Positions 1 through 12,788 of a stretch of DNA of 64,000 nt are shown here, piece by piece. Positions within the stretch are counted from its first letter, which is position 1; each line of letters begins with the position of its first letter. The position numbers and the translations under genes are program-made. A model generated the notes under the pieces. The model worked only from the letters and a program-made list of their open reading frames with translations. It made no database searches and was not told the origin of the DNA. The DNA comes from Fallopia convolvulus. Taxonomy: Eukaryota > Streptophyta > Magnoliopsida > Caryophyllales > Polygonaceae. Location: NCBI GenBank assembly GCA_964016875.1, contig OZ024733.1, positions 2,399,484-2,463,483 of the forward strand, written 5' to 3'.

Positions 1-2828
1 AAGCCATAAGAGGTTTGGCACGAGGGAAAAGTTTTAAGTAATCACCTATGTAGATGGAGAGATAACGTTATAGGAGCCGTGCGAACAAAAACAACATAAG
101 GAACGAGTGACCAAACCCAAGGGATTGGACACGAACGAATTCGGTATATGCTAAGTTTGGATAAACAAACACCCACTAAAGTACGTCATCATAGGTAAGA
201 GTTGAAGCATAAGATGCTAGGATGGCTCAAGCTATGGAAGATCATTACTTGTAAGATTATTAGTGATAATCTAGAGAAGTGATTAGTGAAGGAGGCATTA
301 CCAAGACGATATTTGAAGTGTGTTGTCCAGATTTAATGATGAGAGTAGTTGGTATTATGTAATGTTGGTCGACAATGACTTAGAAGCATATGTTGTTTCA
401 CTCAAATGATCCAAACTAATAGGAAAATTCGATGAAGGAACAAAACGATAGAAGCGGTTCAAGGGTACTATGGATAAGTCATGTAAGAGAGAATCAGTTC
501 CTCAGACAGAAAATTTACTAGAGATAAGACACGTGTGGGGTTTTGAGAACCACAATGATGGAATTATAGGGTAAAGGAGATTTGCAATAGAAGTGAAAAC
601 CCGCTCAAAACTATTGAAAAAAAAGGAATGAAAAAAACGACATGGAACACGTTGAGGAGGTTTATATAGACATATACTTGGTTATGGATTCCATGAGAAA
701 CAACAATTAGAGTATGGATAGAGATATTTGTGATGTCTAATTTGCTCGGAAAAGAATTGGACTAGTACCAAAGACATGTAGATGGAAGTATTGTGCAGTA
801 ATAATGTTTTAAACAAGAATTTGACCACGATGTCTAGAGGTTATCAATCGGGGTTGGAACTCCATTGGATTGTTTTGCTAGGATTGATATTCGAAAACTT
901 GGAGGTCAAGTTTGGCAATTGAACTCCGTTTGCGTAGACATTTGTGCAAGGACAGCGAGGAGGTTTAACTTGACCTAGGAGACTTAAGGACATTAGCGGA
1001 TATACATTGAGAGGTTAGCACTAGGTCATAAGCTGTGTTATTTGAACTGGGAATGCATCGACTAGTTGATACAAGTCTGTCAGGAGTTAAGTGGTGTATA
1101 CGGTCCTTAGTTAGCTAAGTGGTGTGAGTCTTTCAACGAGAGGAGTAAATTCTAACTATTACTTAGGGTCGAGGATCTGACTGATTAAGCGGATGTGCCT
1201 AGGCCAAATGGGGTGTTGGAGTGAGGACTTAAGAGACTGACATATTGAGGTGTACATGAGTTTCCTAGCCTGAACCATTATGAACCAGTTTTGAAGAAAA
1301 CAAGAAGGTCGCTTAATTTAGAGCATCGGGAGAGTTGCAACTGGGATGGTTTGTATATCAAACCGCCATTGTCGCAAGACCCTAAGGTTTACGCAAGTGT
1401 TAATGATGTCTCGAAGTTTGTATGTTATAGAAAGGGAATGGGTAATCGTCTTGCATTTGGGGGTAAAAAACACATCTCTAGTTAGTGTAAGTAAAAGCTA
1501 AATTAGTCGGAATGGCTTAAGTGCGTAGAATCACATAATTTGAGAGTTCGTTATCTTTTGGTACGGGGATTGTGATTTCTAACATCCTGGAAAAGTATAG
1601 TGGTGTGACTTGAATGAAGGAATAGAATTAAAGATGTATCATGGTGAAGAACATATTGTAGCGACACCAGTGTGGAGGTAGAGAAGATTCTTTTAAAGCA
1701 AACATTCACTTAGCATTCCAAACGAATAAAATAGAGTATTAAGACCAAACCGTCGTTATAAGAGAGTCAAAGGGTTGAGAATTTCAAGCATACGAGACTA
1801 ATCATGGCTAACATATCACAACACAAATAAAGAGGACGATTCAAACTCTAGAAGAGGTGTTGATCGAGGTCCTATGTGCCAGACTAGGTAGGTCACTGGT
1901 CAAATCACTTGTCTTTGGTGGAGTTTGCCTATAATAACAGTTGGCACTCACCGATTTAGATGACCCTTATGAGGCTTTATATGGGCAAGATGTGAGAAAT
2001 TATTGTATTGGGATGATCCCTCAAATATAATAGGTGAGAAGCAACAGATGATTGAGGAGACGATCGGAAAGGTGGCCTTGATTCTAGAGAGAATGCTGGC
2101 CCCACAGAGTCGCTAGAAGTCCTATGCAGATAAGAGGTGTCGACCACTAGAGTTTGAGATAGGAGCACAGGTCTGGTGGAGGGTGTTTCCTATCTCGAAG
2201 TCAGGAGATTTGGGGTAAAAGAGAAGTTGAGTTCCCGTTATATTGGTCCGTTTGAGATTTTGGAGAGAGTACGTAGGCTGGCTTTTGCACGAGCCTTGAA
2301 CAAACTTCACCGCGTGTTTCGCGTGCCTTAGTAAGATAGTTTGTGACTGACCCTAGTCACAGGATCAACCCCGAGGAGTTGAAGGTTTAGCTAGATCACA
2401 CCTTCAAAGAGCAACCGATTGCGATCTTAGGTAGACGGATGAAGGAGCTTCAGAACGAGGAGATTCCTCTTATGCAAATTCATTAGTCTTGGTGATGAGT
2501 TGAGGAGGCCACCTATGAGACAGAGAGTAGGATTAAAGAGAGAGGTACCCAGAGTGGTGCTCGGGTTTAGTTGAGTTTTTTTTTTGGAAATAGAGAGTAG
2601 TGATGAGCGAAAGTGTGAGTCATTGATTAGTAAGTGATTGTTTGGTTGTATTGGTTGCTTGATCTATTACTTGATTGGTTGTGCTTACGTTAGAGCGTTA
2701 TGAGTTTCGTTTTGACTCATCTTTTTGTGTCGTTTGCAATTTAGGTTCGCGGACGAATCCCTATTTAAGGGGGAGAGGTTTGTAAATCCTCAAGATTTCT
2801 TTTCTTCGTTATAAAAGTTTCGGGACGA
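1..2828 (+). mobile_element. Decayed Ty3/gypsy pol region (Tekay/Del-like chromovirus)
   Basis: This is the 3' part of an LTR-retrotransposon pol gene, now full of stops and frameshifts and not translatable. Recognisable pieces lie in order on the + strand. An integrase core segment near 1890-1990 still reads LVEFAYNNS. Near 2115-2140 the integrase C-terminal motif KSYADKR survives. Around 2235-2275 the segment RYIGPFEILERV is clear. A chromodomain-like end follows, with EQPIAILGR near 2409-2438 and VEEATYETE near 2499-2526. This order of integrase C-terminus then chromodomain is typical of Tekay/Del chromoviruses. The polypurine tract and 3' LTR follow directly. The 5' half of the element is outside the window. 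The first 1.8 kb gave no domain I could name with confidence, though its position and decay fit RT/RNase H and the start of integrase. Confidence 0.75.
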
Positions 2829-2850
2829 AACTTTCTTAAGAGGGGTAGTA
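2829..2850 (+). promoter_or_regulatory. Polypurine tract of the first Ty3/gypsy element
   Basis: A purine-rich run (CTTAAGAGGGGTAGTA) lies immediately before the LTR start TGTAATAG. It follows a GGGACGAAAC motif of the kind often seen just before the 3' LTR of Tekay-like elements. Such tracts prime plus-strand DNA synthesis in LTR retrotransposons. Position and composition are seen; function is inferred. Confidence 0.65.
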
Positions 2851-5369
2851 TGTAATAGTCGGGTTTCGTTCCCCTTTTAAAGTTGGAAAACGACTTTCTT
2901 GTCTTGCAAGTAATCTTTTTGTTTTGTCCGCAAGTAACCCCGGAACAGAGGAGTACTTGCATATATCCGTTCGTTTTTATTCCTAAGTTCTTTATATATA
3001 TACATGAATATAAATACGTATATATATATATATATTCTTCTCCCCCCTACTAAATCCAATTAAACATATCCTTACAAAAATAATATCCTTAATTACAAAT
3101 CTTAACGAGATTATACCATATCTATACTCAAACCCAATCACGTATAACCAAACCCCCGATTCTTGCTCTGGCCATACCCATCTATATACCGACTTCATCA
3201 AAACCAACCCTCGTTACCTATCGTCGCACAAAAGAATGGCCAGAGAGTACCGATCGAGTTCGGCGTTTCTCACCTTTGTTTCCGATCAAGTCTTCCAGCA
3301 CCGCCATTCTCGACCTACGATCGTTTCGTCGACCCATACCAGTGCAGCCAATGACGACAGCGGGCTACCCTGTTGCTCATCGTCGAACCGTCGTATTCTA
3401 GAGAGTCCTCCAAACCGGTAAGAGTGTTTTTGCTTCCCGAGTTCAACCGCGGTGGTCGGTGTGGTGGTCGTCCTCTAGTTTCCGTCTTCCTCACCTTCTT
3501 TTCTCGTTTTTTAGCAGCGGCCCAGCCATCATCATCGGCGTTTGTTTCCATCGCCTGTCAGCCACCTTCTCCCTCGCAATCTCATGTCGACGTCGGAGTG
3601 AACCAACCGGCGTTCCGCTGCTGTTCGGTGAGTGATTCCTTTTGAGCCTCCATTGCATCGTAAAAAGGGTGTCGAAAGGGGTACAAAACGTGATGAGCTC
3701 TTCTTGTTTAGAGTAGTGGTGCATTCATGTTCTTGTCAAGGGAGGGGCTAGTCGGTTGAACTTTCCGAGCATAATTGTTGGGTTAGTAAGTCTAGTAGAC
3801 AAGTTAGCTAATTAATGAACCTATATATATTTATATATATGCATATTATGGTAAGCTAGTTCGTACAAGGGTTGGTTCACCTAATTATATATATTTAAGG
3901 TGTAGTATTTGTTTTTCTTTATAGCTATTACTTTGGCTTGGCTGGGTTCATTAGTAGTAGGATTTGGATCAAAGTTATACAAACTTGGTTTCGATCTAGT
4001 TACGGGAAGATACGGTTTCGATCTAGTAGTGGGCTGGTTTTAATTTATGTTTTTCTAGATAAGTTTTTGGACAAGTTTTTGTATTCCGTTGGTAATAGTT
4101 AATAATTAGTTAAGTATTTAAAAGAGACGATGGTTCGGGTATGCAAAATTTACTAGAGTGTAGATAAAGGAAGAGTAAGTTGGGTTCGTAAAGCTAGTAG
4201 GTTCATCTATAATAATCGTTTAGTGAGTTGGGGTTGAATCTAATTCTGTGTATCACGTTAATGTTTTCTTTAGGGAATCGATTTTGTCCATGCTCTTAAT
4301 TCCATCTTCTTTGAGGGATCCCCTAGTTTCGAGGTAAGTCGTTTTCGACTTGCTCGGTTCTTCTCTATCCTGTTAGATCGTATGTCGTTATTGTAGGACG
4401 GGTTTTGGGAACTAGTCACGATAACCTTTTTGATATGATTTGGAATGGTTGGTGTGCTATGTGTGTAAAATGGTTTTAACGCATTTTATCAAAAATAGAT
4501 TTTTGAAACGTTTTCTCTATGTTGGTACCGTTTCCGGCACGGCCCCATCGTAGCTGGCGTTGAGGAAGAGTTGTCTATGTATGGCTTGTGTGACAGGGAA
4601 ACCGTGCTCCTTAAAACAAAAAAAAATATTATCTATGTGTTTTGGCAAGTGCTCCAGTGGAGGCTTAGCCAGGTTTAGAAGGGAGATTGTGAAGTAGAGT
4701 GAGAGGGCCTGCCTCTGCACTCGGCGCGAGGTTGAGCGCCTTGGAGGTTGGAATGTGAGATGGAGGAATTGCATTGTTGTAAGATTGTGTTTGTGAATGT
4801 GTATGTGGCTATGTGTGACTAACCAAGACTAATTTAGGTATTGGCCTTTAGAGTTATGAGAGCGTTTGTGGACTTGGATGCTGATCTTAGGAATGTTTTT
4901 CAAACGTCTTGCAATTTCCGCATTCTTTCTAACTCGATAGATTAGTAGCTAACCCTTTGGGGAATATTTTTCATTTCCAGGGAACCGTGCATGAGTCAAG
5001 GCCAGATGGCGGGGCGGAACGGTTAAGAGCGCGTGTCATAGATGGGTTGGGTTACTTTAGTTTCTCTTGTTATATTAGGGAGTTGAATTTCTTATTATGT
5101 CGGATTTATTATTATGTGAAGTTACTATTGTTAATTACTAGGTTAATTCGTTAATGATAGGATTTTGTCGGGTTTGAATATTTATGTTTTTGGAAATGCA
5201 TGCATAACTATGTTTTCTAAGTTATACTGAATAAAAGGTTGGATGTTTTATTAAGTTTTCTCGTCGTGCCCGCGTTGCAAGATTCTAAAGTGTTGTTGTC
5301 AACCCACTTAAGTAGTACTTGGTAAGGTCTACTACTAAGTAGCACCCTGTGGAAAGACGGGGTGTTACA
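2851..5369 (+). mobile_element. 3' LTR of the first Ty3/gypsy element (about 2.5 kb)
   Basis: It begins TGTAATAGTCGGG right after the polypurine tract and ends GACGGGGTGTTACA, so it has the TG...CA ends expected. Its last roughly 1.1 kb matches the inverted copy at 6022-7140 and the direct copy at about 46070-47003. Shared landmarks include TTTCCGGCACGGCCCCATCG and CGTCGTGCCCGCGTTGCAAG. A GC-rich stretch (about 3220-3640) contains short open frames on both strands that are not alike between copies, so I do not call a gene there. An AT dinucleotide run lies near 3018-3035. No duplication can be checked because the 5' LTR is outside the window. Confidence 0.8.
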
Positions 5370-5892
5370 TTATATTTGGCAGAAGGATGATAAAGATTAC
5401 TATTGAATTGCTAAGGACGTTGAGCACGCCTTCTAAGGCAAGTGGACGATTCTCTCTTGCGTTAAGGTTATTAATGAGGAATTGAATTCCATTTGATCCT
5501 CATGTTGGAAATAATTTGTATGTTGAATAAAGTTTGATAGGTTGTTATTTTGTTAGAAATAACGACCATGTTGTTATTGCAGTTCTTGCGCTAGAACTGA
5601 ACTTAGGACCGTTGTATGATTAGCTGTCTCATGCTGAGACATTGTTGTGAAATAAGATGGTAGAGATGGGAGTTTAGACTCCAAGACATCTCTTTAGTGG
5701 TCCTATGCTGAAACACTGTTACAAAATAGGTAGTCCAGGGGGTAGGAGCCGAGTCTCCAATGACCTCTTTATAACGAAATCTGTATTGGGGGGCGTAGCT
5801 TGCTAGCGTATCCCAATATTGGAGTCATGACTCATGTCACACTTCACGTTGAAGAAAGACAATGGTGCACTCTAGCTAAGTGCAATTGACAC

Positions 5893-6021
5893 TCGGTTGT
5901 TGGCCGAGCATGTATAAATGATCATGGATGAAATAGGCCCTCTGATCTCGGTTGTTGGCCGAATCTCGGTTGTTGGCCGAGGATATATGTAAATGATCAT
6001 GGATGAAATAGACCCTCTGAT
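5893..6021 (+). repeat. Short tandem duplication with CTCGGTTGTTGGCCGA motif
   Basis: Two units of about 70 bp each start with CTCGGTTGTTGGCCGA, then carry ATGATCATGGATGAAATA and end CCCTCTGAT. An extra partial motif copy lies between them (5947-5963). A further copy follows the inserted LTR at 8541. The unit is non-coding. Confidence 0.6.
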
Positions 6022-8535
6022 TGTAACACCCCGACTTCCGACGGGGTGCTACTAAGAAATAGACCTTACTAGGTACTATTAAATAGGTTGACAACTACAC
6101 TTTAGGATCTTGCAACGCGGGCACGACGAGAAAACAAAATAAAACATCCAACCTTTTATTTAGTAAAACTTAGAAAACGTAGTTATGCATGAATTCCCAA
6201 AAACCTAATTATAAATATCCGGAATCTGACGAATCATCACCAACGATAAAATCATTCGACGAAAACAGAAGAAAAGTCATAATACCAACTCTAACATATT
6301 AATAAAAATAACATCCTAAAAATAACACAACTAAACTATCGTAAAAATAATCCCATCCCACTATGACACGCGCTCTTTACCGCTCCGGCCCGCCATCTGG
6401 CCTCGGTTCCTGCACGGCTCCCTGATTCATACCTGGAACTGAAAAATATTCCCCAAAGGGTCAGCGTCTAATTTACCAAGCTAGATAGAATACGGAAATT
6501 GTAGAACGTTTCGAAAACATTTCTAAAGTCAGCATACAAATCCTCAATCGCAACCATATCTCTAAAGGCCAATACCTAAATTAGTTATAATCAGTCACAC
6601 GGAACCACATATGCATTCACAATCACAATCTCATAACACAACAATTCCTCCTTTTCCACAATCCGACTACCAAGGCGCTCATCACCGCGCCGAGTGCAGA
6701 GGCAGGCCCTCCCACTCCACTTCACAATCTCCCTTCTAACCCCGGGCTAAGCCTCCACTAGCACTTGCCAAAAACACACAGATAATACTTTTCGTTTTGA
6801 AGGGGCACGGTTTCCCTGTCACACGGGTCAACGTAGCCAACTCTTCCTCCACGCCAGATACGATGGGCCGTGTCGGAAACGGTACCAACACAGAGAAAAC
6901 GTTCCAAAAATATCCTTCCGATAAAACACATTCAAAACCATTTTACACACACAACAACACGAGACGTTCAAAACAGTTTATAAAAGCATTCGGGACTAGT
7001 TCCCAAAACCCGCCCTACAATATCGATACACAATCTAACAAGGTAGAGAAGAACCGAGCAAGTCGAAAAACGACTTACCTCGAAGATAGGGATCCTTTGA
7101 AGAAGACGGAATTACGACCTCAAGCGAAAACGATTCCCTAAAGAATTATAAAGGAAAAGGTTAACTTAAGTACAAGCCGATATACCTAACTAACCCAACG
7201 AAAAGGCCACTTTCTAATTTCCTTAACAACCAACTTCTATTAAGAAAATTCTAATTGATAGATATTATAGTGTGCTAACCACATTAAACAAAATCTAAGT
7301 CCACACCAACCTACCCAGCCCACCAATTACTAACCCAACATCCCAAACAAAACAGCCCAGCTTAAACGAAAGGCCCAACCCACAATTCAACAGATATCCA
7401 AACCTGATTGAAAACAATTGACAGTATTTTCCTAACCCCTGCTGTTCGAGCACAAGTATGTGCAAGACCCAACCTTTCTTTGACTATTCAACGAGGGCCC
7501 ACCCTTACTTCTTCACCAACACTTCCTTCTCCCTCTCTCTGATGCACGCCCGAAACTCGATCTCCGTTCGACCCAGTTTTCTGACCCTCCCTTCGCTCGA
7601 CTGGTTCATCTCCTCCGCTTGGCCGCGTTTTTCCTTCCCGTCCGTCAGCAACGAAGAAGGGCGGAAACGAGCAGTACCGTCGCCCCGTCTTCGCCCACCC
7701 TGCCCCATCCTTCTTCTCCGAAGAGACCTTGACGGGGCCAGGTTTCTCCGGTTCGCCTTCGCTCGACCGCCGCTGCATATCCACCCCGTCACCGGTGATA
7801 CGGAGGAGAGCAGAAGCGGCAATTCCCCAACACCCCTGTTCGCGCTTCCTCCTTTCTCTTCCTCGACTGGACAACGCCAGTCCGCATTCCCCTTTGTCGG
7901 CGATTCCGCAACGACCTTCCGCCGTCGCTGACCAACTCGGACCCCCCCATACTCGACTCTACTCCCCACGACGGCCTAACTAATCTAAGCTACAAAACAG
8001 GGGAAAACCCTTGAATAAAAAGAACAAGACTTACCGGAATCAAACTGCCGGCGCGAACGGGGTACCACTGGTGGTGGTGTGGTGTTTAACTGACTACACT
8101 CGGATCGGCTTTGGTGATCGCTGAGGTTGAATCGGTCTCCGGACCTCTCCGCAAAACAGGGAAGGGGAAAACTTGCTTGGAGGCTTCGGTAGAATCCCGT
8201 CTCTGGGTTTTATCCGAGGTGTGATTTGGTTTAAGTAGGATAGTCTGCTCATGTATCAAGATTTGGTATATCTTGATCGGTTTAATGATAGAATTTAATT
8301 TGACCAAATCTAGTATTTGAGTACCTAACGAAGGGCTACCAAATTGGGTATAAGATATATAAAACCAAATTGAGATCACTTTGGGCCTCGGCCCAAATCA
8401 TAGGAGTATACTCTGTTACGGATTACTAATTAGTTTGTTTTACGAGTTTATTTGCGGGTCAAGAAAATCAAATGCCTGTAAGTGAAAGAACCCGTTTTCC
8501 GACTTACCAGACCTAAAACAAATATGGATTTTACA
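6022..8535 (-). mobile_element. Solo LTR, minus orientation, with 5-bp duplication CTGAT
   Basis: On the + strand it runs TGTAACACCCCGACTT to GGATTTTACA. It is flanked by CTGAT on both sides (6017-6021 and 8536-8540), a perfect 5-bp target-site duplication. Its left roughly 1.1 kb is the reverse complement of the end of the LTR at 2851-5369. No internal retrotransposon region is present, so it is a solo LTR left by LTR-LTR recombination. A GC-rich block (about 7458-7983) is open in frames on both strands, but no domain is recognisable and the frames do not match those of the sister LTRs. Confidence 0.88.
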
Positions 8536-9434
8536 CTGATCTCGGTTGTTGGCCGAACTATGTAAAAACTATTAAATGGTGCGAGTGCACAGATTGAGAG
8601 TAATGATAGATAAGTGTGTTATGCACATTAACGTACCAAGATGGTTAGTCCATTCGATAACCATTCTTGCTCCCTATTATGAATGATTCTTAATCGAGCT
8701 TTGATTAAGTCAATCTGATTAGTCGATGGAGGCTTTTCAAAATGTTATGGGATTAATATGGGTTCCCAACAATTGTTCATGTTTCGTAAAGGAACCACAC
8801 GTTGTGGTGCCCTATCTCTTGAATATGCGAGTCTCCTTCTTATTCTCTATAAGACTGCTAACTGTTGGATCATAATCCGAGTCTAATCGGATTTGGATGC
8901 CAATATGTTTAGTTACAACCATAAGAACCAAGTTAGTTTCTCAGCTTGCTTAGTCTTTCATTAGACTAACCCGTCCATCTTCTTTTCTTTTATATGGTCG
9001 GCTAGTGTCCATCGTTGGTTTACGACACATCAGGTTCTTCTTGGAAGTTGATTCAAGAGGCGAATTCCGAGGTGTGAAGCTCCAGAAGTTGAAGAAAGGT
9101 TTCCAATGGCTATACTTGAGTGAAGATCATGGTTGAACTACTTCAAAGTGAAGCTGAGTTTCAGAAATAAGAACTTAAGGAAGACTGGATGAAGATTTTG
9201 TTTAAATAGAAGGTTGTTCTATTTATTTACTAATTCTTTTTAAGTTAAGGCTTGTATAAGACCTTTTATTCTCTTTTCCGCTGTAAAGTTTTACTTAATT
9301 TTGTTAGGTTTTAAATGGTTTCATTTACCTTGTTTTTAGTTTGTTCAATCAGTTTAAAGCCTTGGGTAGCTTCGGTTTAGTCTTAATCAGGGTTACTGGC
9401 GGTAATACCTCCAGGGTAGGAAGGGGGTGTTACA

Positions 9435-10098
9435 AAGAAGCTTGATTAACGAACCGAAACTCCCTCCTCTCTCTCGATCGGAAACAACCCGAGTTCTCTC
9501 TCTCTCTATCGACTTCTCTCCTAAAAACTAATCGAATCCCCCCTTTGTCTAGGCTTAGAACAAGGGTATTTATACTAAGAAAGCTATCTAATAAAAGATC
9601 TAAAAGATAAAAATTTACCCAACTTAAAATATAACAAGATAAAAGATATTAATTTCGAAAGTCGGCTGCACTCTACCGAAACAGGTCACCTCGTTAACGA
9701 CCTGCACAAGGTCGATAGAGACTTGCTGAACGCCTTTGCAAAAACTCTGATTTACAGCTCGGTAACGACCCTCACAGGTCGTTAACGAACTTTCTGTTTT
9801 GGCTTATTTCAAACTCTTTCCCTATCTTTAACTTGGACTTCAACTTGATCTTCATATGCACTCTTCTTTCTCCTCTTTTACGCATTCCGCTCTTCACCAC
9901 TTCACTTCATCTTCTCTTGAAAATGCTCAATTCCGCTCTAAAACCTACAAAAAGACATAAAACGGAGTAGCTTCCATACTTTTGACAAAATATGCAAACT
10001 TATCCAAAAACACACAAAACTAACTCTAAAACCTACTAAAACTAAACTAAACAACCTAAGAAAGACACCTAAAACTAGACCAAAAAACACGAACATCA
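9435..10098. mobile_element. Fragment of an unassigned LTR (Tat/Athila-like in style)
   Basis: This block lies between the end of the older LTR at 9434 and the abrupt start of homology of the truncated LTR at 10099. It has pyrimidine-rich CTCTCTCT runs near 9495-9510, repeated CGTTAACGACC-type words near 9690-9790, and A-rich runs of CTAAAAC near 10020-10080. The last feature resembles the 1.5-kb solo LTR at 13695-15242. No coding frame is visible. The assignment is by style only. Confidence 0.35.
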
Positions 10099-11505
10099 AG
10101 AGCCTAGTTTTATTAAATCCCATTATCTTACCATTCCTTTTATTTTAGAATAAAAATATACCCAATTTAATATTATGTTTAAAATCAGAAATTTTATTCT
10201 TAAAAGTCATTATTATAATCCTTAAAATTTATTAGGATTTATTTTATAATTTACAAAAATTATTTTCCTCAAGAATCATGCATGCATGTTTATTTTTATT
10301 AAGATCTATGTACAAGCATTTATATTTTATAAATCTGATTTTTAATATTTCAGAAATTAATATGTGTAAAACTGATTTTTAATAAGTGTTTTGGGCTTAA
10401 ATTTCTAGCCCAAACATAATTAGAAATAACCCAAAAATAGGATTAGGCCCAACCTTGCTCTTGCTTCTTCTTATTGTTTCACGTACAAAGCCAGAGAGGT
10501 GCTCAGGAGGAACGATGCTGGCACCAGGCGGACGACCCCAGGCTGCAGCGTCGGGAGGAGGCCGGCGGTGGCGCGCTCGAGCGGTAGTGGTGGCCGGCCG
10601 GCGCTCCAATGGTGGTCTGGTGGGGCTAGGCCCCAAAATTAGGGTTTTGGGGAATTTTGTGGAAAAAATCAGCAATTAACAAAATTGATTTGAGGCTGAA
10701 ATTTGTTTGAATGAGAGTGAATTTGTAAGAGGAAGATGAAGGAAATTGGATGTGATTTTTCTATGGGTTTTCAACCCTTTAAATAGGGAAAAATTGTGCT
10801 TCTTGTGATCCACCACTCTTGAATTTGACCAACCATGGAAGGGGAGATCAATGGAGATTGGTGGGGGGGTGTTTGTTGGAGGATGACAAGAAGTGATGTG
10901 GTTTGGTGAGGAGAACAAGCAACCATAAACCATTGATGGAATTGGGTGCCCTCCATTGATTGAACGTTCAATCAGACGTCAATGTCTGATGTTCAATTTT
11001 AGGAAGAAGAAGAAAGGAGGATTTAAATTAATAAAAGTTTTTTAGTAGGTAGTCAAGTTACAATAGTATAGCGGTTTGAGGAGTGTGAATTTGTGTGAGA
11101 GGAGCGAGAGGTCTCGGGTTCGAGTCCTGGATCTTGACTCCTTTTTATTTGTTTTACCTTGTATTATTTTTATCCTTGTAATACTTCATTATTAATAAAA
11201 TCCGAAATTATACTAACTTATTTTTAATTGAGATTTTTATTTACTATTTTAATAATCCTTTATAATATGTTTATAATTTTATTAAAATATTAAAACTCTC
11301 TATTTAAGAGAAAAAGGATTATTTAAATGAATACCCGACTTGCTTAATATTTTTAATTAAATTCTTAATTTCCATTGTAGTAACTTTTATAATCTTTTAT
11401 AATATAATATGAGATTATAAAGATTATTAAATTCTCCACTTTAGGGAAAAAAATTTATTGGGATAATTACCCATTTTATTTTATTAGAATTTAGCGGATA
11501 TTACA
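10099..11505 (-). mobile_element. Truncated 3' LTR of the minus-strand gag-only element
   Basis: This 1407-bp block aligns closely with 19116-20523, the corresponding end of the 5' LTR. In a roughly 240-base comparison around 10398-10640 I counted about a dozen differences. It ends TAGCGGATATTACA, and the polypurine tract lies just beyond on the same strand sense. Homology stops abruptly at 10099, so about 2.6 kb of this LTR is missing. It contains the same tRNA-like unit as the 5' LTR. Confidence 0.8.
11051..11146 (+). other. tRNA-like Pol III-type unit inside the LTR (copy 1)
   Basis: AGTCAAG at 11051 pairs perfectly with CTTGACT at 11133-11139, like a 7-bp acceptor stem. Between them lie TAGTATAGCGGT, like a tRNA D-loop/A-box, and GGTTCGAGTCC, an exact match to a B-box. 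A run of five T at 11142-11146 could end Pol III transcription. The anticodon arm does not fold, so this is not a functional tRNA. It lies on the strand opposite to the retroelement. Confidence 0.55.
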
Positions 11506-11530
11506 ATAGTACCCCCTTAAAATTAGTTTC
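11506..11530 (-). promoter_or_regulatory. Polypurine tract of the gag-only element
   Basis: Read on the minus strand, the sequence is GGACGAAACTAATTTTAAGG, then GGGTACTAT, then the LTR start TGTAATATCCGC. The GGACGAAAC plus purine run matches the arrangement before the LTR at 2851. It marks the boundary between internal region and 3' LTR. Confidence 0.6.
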
Positions 11531-12788
11531 GTCCCCCAAAACTAGGAAAGACTTAGGGTGGTACAAGGTTAACACGGAAATCTACTAACACTCACACCTG
11601 TGAGGAAGCAACAAAGGGTCCAGTACCCCCTTAAAGAACATTTCGTTCTTTAGTTAAGACGATTGTACAAGTAGAAGAATTACTATTGTACCCCTTTTTT
11701 AAGGAATCGTTACGTTAGTATTCCTTAGCAAGATCCCACATTTGAACTTATGTGGTTTAACGAAACCAAGGGATAGGAATTGAAATTCAATTGGTCTTGC
11801 TAGCGAAGCAGGAGGGGGGTCAAGAGGTTTTATTCATTAGCTTGAGTCATACCTACGGAAGTTCTGGGTTGACTTTCCCAAACAAAAGTTGGACTACTTA
11901 TAGAATAAGCATCCTAATTGAAATTAGCACCTAAGTGCTTCTAGGAAGTGAGTAAGAAAATGACTAATTCATCTTATACTTCTAGAATAGAGTCATTGCG
12001 GAAGAATTCTTTTGAGATGGATATACGATAATTGACGATATGGAATCGAAGTTTTGAATATTTGAAACCCATGCCTTGGAAGAAGGATCTCGAATTATGG
12101 TTTCTAAAGAAGTTACTATTGGGATAGGTGATGGTTATCTCACAAGAGGGAGTAACCATCTTTACGATGTCGTATTCGAATATATTATACTACCGAGAAG
12201 TGGTTCAAGCGTCCCTTTATATTATATTTTACAGTATTTATAAAAATGTAGTTTTTCGTAAGCAAGGTTAAACTCGAGGGACTAAGTGGTTTCATTCCAC
12301 CGATGTGAACAGTATCGGGGAGCGATTTCCAACATAATCGCTTAAAGCGTATATCTTCATAGGAATAAGACATGAAGTTCTACTTCAACCATGTGGCCAA
12401 GATGGGAGGTAAAAGTCCATTCTTATTCACCACCATGAATCTTTATTGAAACTTTTGATTTTATAGATTTCAATTTCATTATGGTATAAAAGTAACATTT
12501 TGAGGCTAACTTAGTAGTACAATGAATATGTCATAAAGTTAAATCAGGGTTTAGCTCGAGCTTTCTCTTATATTAAGCTAACGATGGAACACGGTCTTTG
12601 GTTCGATACGCAAGGATATAATATGATAACCATAATCATAATATAGATTTCAAAATGAGACACCCTTACGAGGAAGAGTGTCACCGGCATGGTTCGACAT
12701 TTTCATCTATTGTTGCGATACAAAACGGCCTTAAAGGCAAAACTAACAAGATTACGAATATTAAACTTGGATAGGAAGGAGGATCCAA
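11531..12788 (-). other. Non-coding region between gag and the polypurine tract
   Basis: In an autonomous Ty3/gypsy element this interval would hold protease, reverse transcriptase, RNase H and integrase, normally over 3 kb. Here only about 1.26 kb is present. I find no reading frame beyond about 62 codons and no RT, integrase or protease motif on either strand. It could be a natural non-autonomous tail or the scar of a deletion. Confidence 0.55.

Larger units (their letters stand above)
5370..9434 (+). mobile_element. Older LTR, interrupted by the solo LTR at 6022-8535
   Basis: The right end reads GGTAATACCTCC then GGGGGTGTTACA at 9434. Read on the other strand it resembles the TGTAACACCCC start of the LTRs at 16478, 24267 and 56532, including the CCCAAGGCTTTAAA segment. 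It is therefore probably a related LTR in the opposite orientation to those. The left end is not defined: the first element's 3' LTR abuts it at 5369. The stretch 5370-6021 and 8536-9434 is otherwise non-coding. The CTCGGTTGTTGGCCGA motif appears on both sides of the insertion, which shows the two parts were once continuous. Confidence 0.5.

Noticed and set aside
7458..7983. Overlapping open frames of 128-157 codons on both strands
   Set aside because: They lie in a GC-rich block of a solo LTR, are open on both strands at once, have no domain, and are not conserved in the sister LTRs.
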